Below, piece by piece: positions 6,940-7,470 of a stretch of DNA of 7,470 nt (position 1 is the stretch's first letter; every line of letters starts with the position of its first letter). The translations under genes and the position numbers were made by a program. The DNA comes from Bordetella parapertussis (lineage in GTDB: Bacteria; Pseudomonadota; Gammaproteobacteria; Burkholderiales; SG8-39), in the NCBI GenBank assembly GCA_945906975.1, contig CAMDRY010000149.1:1-7470 (forward strand), read 5' to 3'. The notes under the pieces are model-generated. The model ran no database searches and was not told where the DNA came from. It was given only the letters and a program-made list of their open reading frames with translations.

Positions 6940-7470
6940 TCAGTCGATGGAAATGCCGACCGACCGCACCACTTTGCCCGTCCGGCCAAGCTCGCTGTCG
7001 ATCAAATTCTGAAACCCCTGCGCACTGCCGCCGGTGGGCATCAGACCGAGTTTGCCGTAACGCTCCCGAACCTCGGGTGCCTGCAGCGCCTTGTTCAACG
7101 CCTGGTTCAAGCGGGCCACTATCGCATCGGGAACCCCTTTCGGTGCAACGATGCCAAACCAGCTCGAGGTCTCGAAGCCTTTCAGTCCCTGTTCATCGAC
7201 AGTAGCTAGGCTCGGATATTGAGACACCCGCGCGAGACTCGTCACCCCCAGCGGCTTGACCCGGCCACCGTTGACCTGCCCCACCGAGGAGAAAACATTG
7301 TCGAAAAATACCGTCACATCGCCCGACATCAGCGCCGGATAGGCGGGTCCCGCGCCTTTGTATGGGACCTGGGTCATTTTGATTCCTGCCGCATCATTGA
7401 ACATTTCAGCCGAAATATGCGACTGGGTACCGGCCCCGGAGGTGGCGTAATTAAGTTTTCCGGGCGAAGC
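6940..7470 (-). CDS. Bug-family (TctC-like) tripartite tricarboxylate transporter substrate-binding protein, 5'-truncated by the window edge
   Basis: Periplasmic solute-binding protein of the Bug/TctC family, which captures carboxylate-type ligands for TTT transporters. The frame stays open to position 7470, so 176 residues are visible, a little over half of the usual length of about 320; signal peptide and N-terminal lobe lie outside. Family hallmarks seen in order: PGKLNYATSGAGTQSHISAE near the edge, then QVPYKGAGPAYPALMSGDV, then KPLGVTSLARVSQYPSLATV, then GFETSSWFGIVAPKGVP, and a C-terminal tail ending VVRSVGISID. An internal ATG at 7404 lies inside the conserved region and is not the true start. 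The stop TGA overlaps an ATG (TGATG) in the frame of the next gene. No TctA or TctB membrane genes are visible, so it may be an orphan binding protein serving a transporter encoded elsewhere. Family assignment is firm; the ligand is unknown, probably related to the substrate of the downstream enzymes. Confidence 0.93.
   Translation of the reverse strand, partial: ASPGKLNYATSGAGTQSHISAEMFNDAAGIKMTQVPYKGAGPAYPALMSGDVTVFFDNVFSSVGQVNGGRVKPLGVTSLARVSQYPSLATVDEQGLKGFETSSWFGIVAPKGVPDAIVARLNQALNKALQAPEVRERYGKLGLMPTGGSAQGFQNLIDSELGRTGKVVRSVGISID

Noticed and set aside
5321..7012. Long plus-strand open frame (563 codons) opposite the HyuA gene
   Set aside because: It is antisense to a gene with intact family motifs, and its translation shows no recognisable domain and a composition rich in His, Arg and Ala typical of antisense frames in GC-rich DNA.
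1..7470. Mobile elements, CRISPR arrays, tRNA or rRNA genes
   Set aside because: No transposase-like protein, spaced direct repeats or RNA-gene signatures were seen on either strand; the block is almost entirely filled by six metabolic genes.

Overview
The window is one continuous minus-strand gene block, so transcription runs from the high coordinates to the low ones. It is moderately GC-rich, densely packed and has no visible promoter; the operon start lies beyond position 7470. A Bug-type (TctC) solute-binding protein beside a catabolic gene cluster is typical of Burkholderiales and related Betaproteobacteria (Bordetella, Cupriavidus and Variovorax types). That assignment rests on family knowledge and gene style, not on a marker gene.

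In transcription order: (1) the C-terminal half of a Bug-family periplasmic solute-binding protein (7470 to 6940, N-terminus outside the window); (2) a HyuA-type ATP-binding hydantoinase/oxoprolinase/carboxylase subunit (6871 to 4754); (3) a HyuB-type partner subunit starting on GTG in a 4-nt GTGA overlap (4757 to 2538), with an extra C-terminal zinc-ribbon-like domain resembling the gamma subunit of acetone carboxylase; (4) a 3-hydroxyisobutyrate-dehydrogenase-family oxidoreductase (2439 to 1489); (5) a small SnoaL-like protein (1475 to 1029); (6) an NAD-dependent epimerase/dehydratase of the extended SDR type (1014 to 76). Positions 1 to 75 hold no gene that I can see, only a short hairpin.

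Read together, this looks like an uptake and degradation operon. The binding protein captures a carboxylate-like substrate. The HyuA/HyuB complex performs an ATP-dependent step, either opening a lactam or imide ring or carboxylating a ketone or enol. The dehydrogenases and SnoaL-like protein process the hydroxy or keto acid product. The gene order HyuA, HyuB, gamma-like domain matches the acxA-acxB-acxC order of acetone carboxylases, which tilts the guess toward carboxylase-like chemistry. The true substrate cannot be read from the sequence.

The two most notable observations are the HyuB/gamma-like fusion and an in-frame A AAA AAG slippery heptamer in the linker between those two domains. The heptamer is followed 8 nt later by a potential stem-loop. 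A -1 shift there would yield a HyuB without the zinc-ribbon domain. This frameshift is a hypothesis only.
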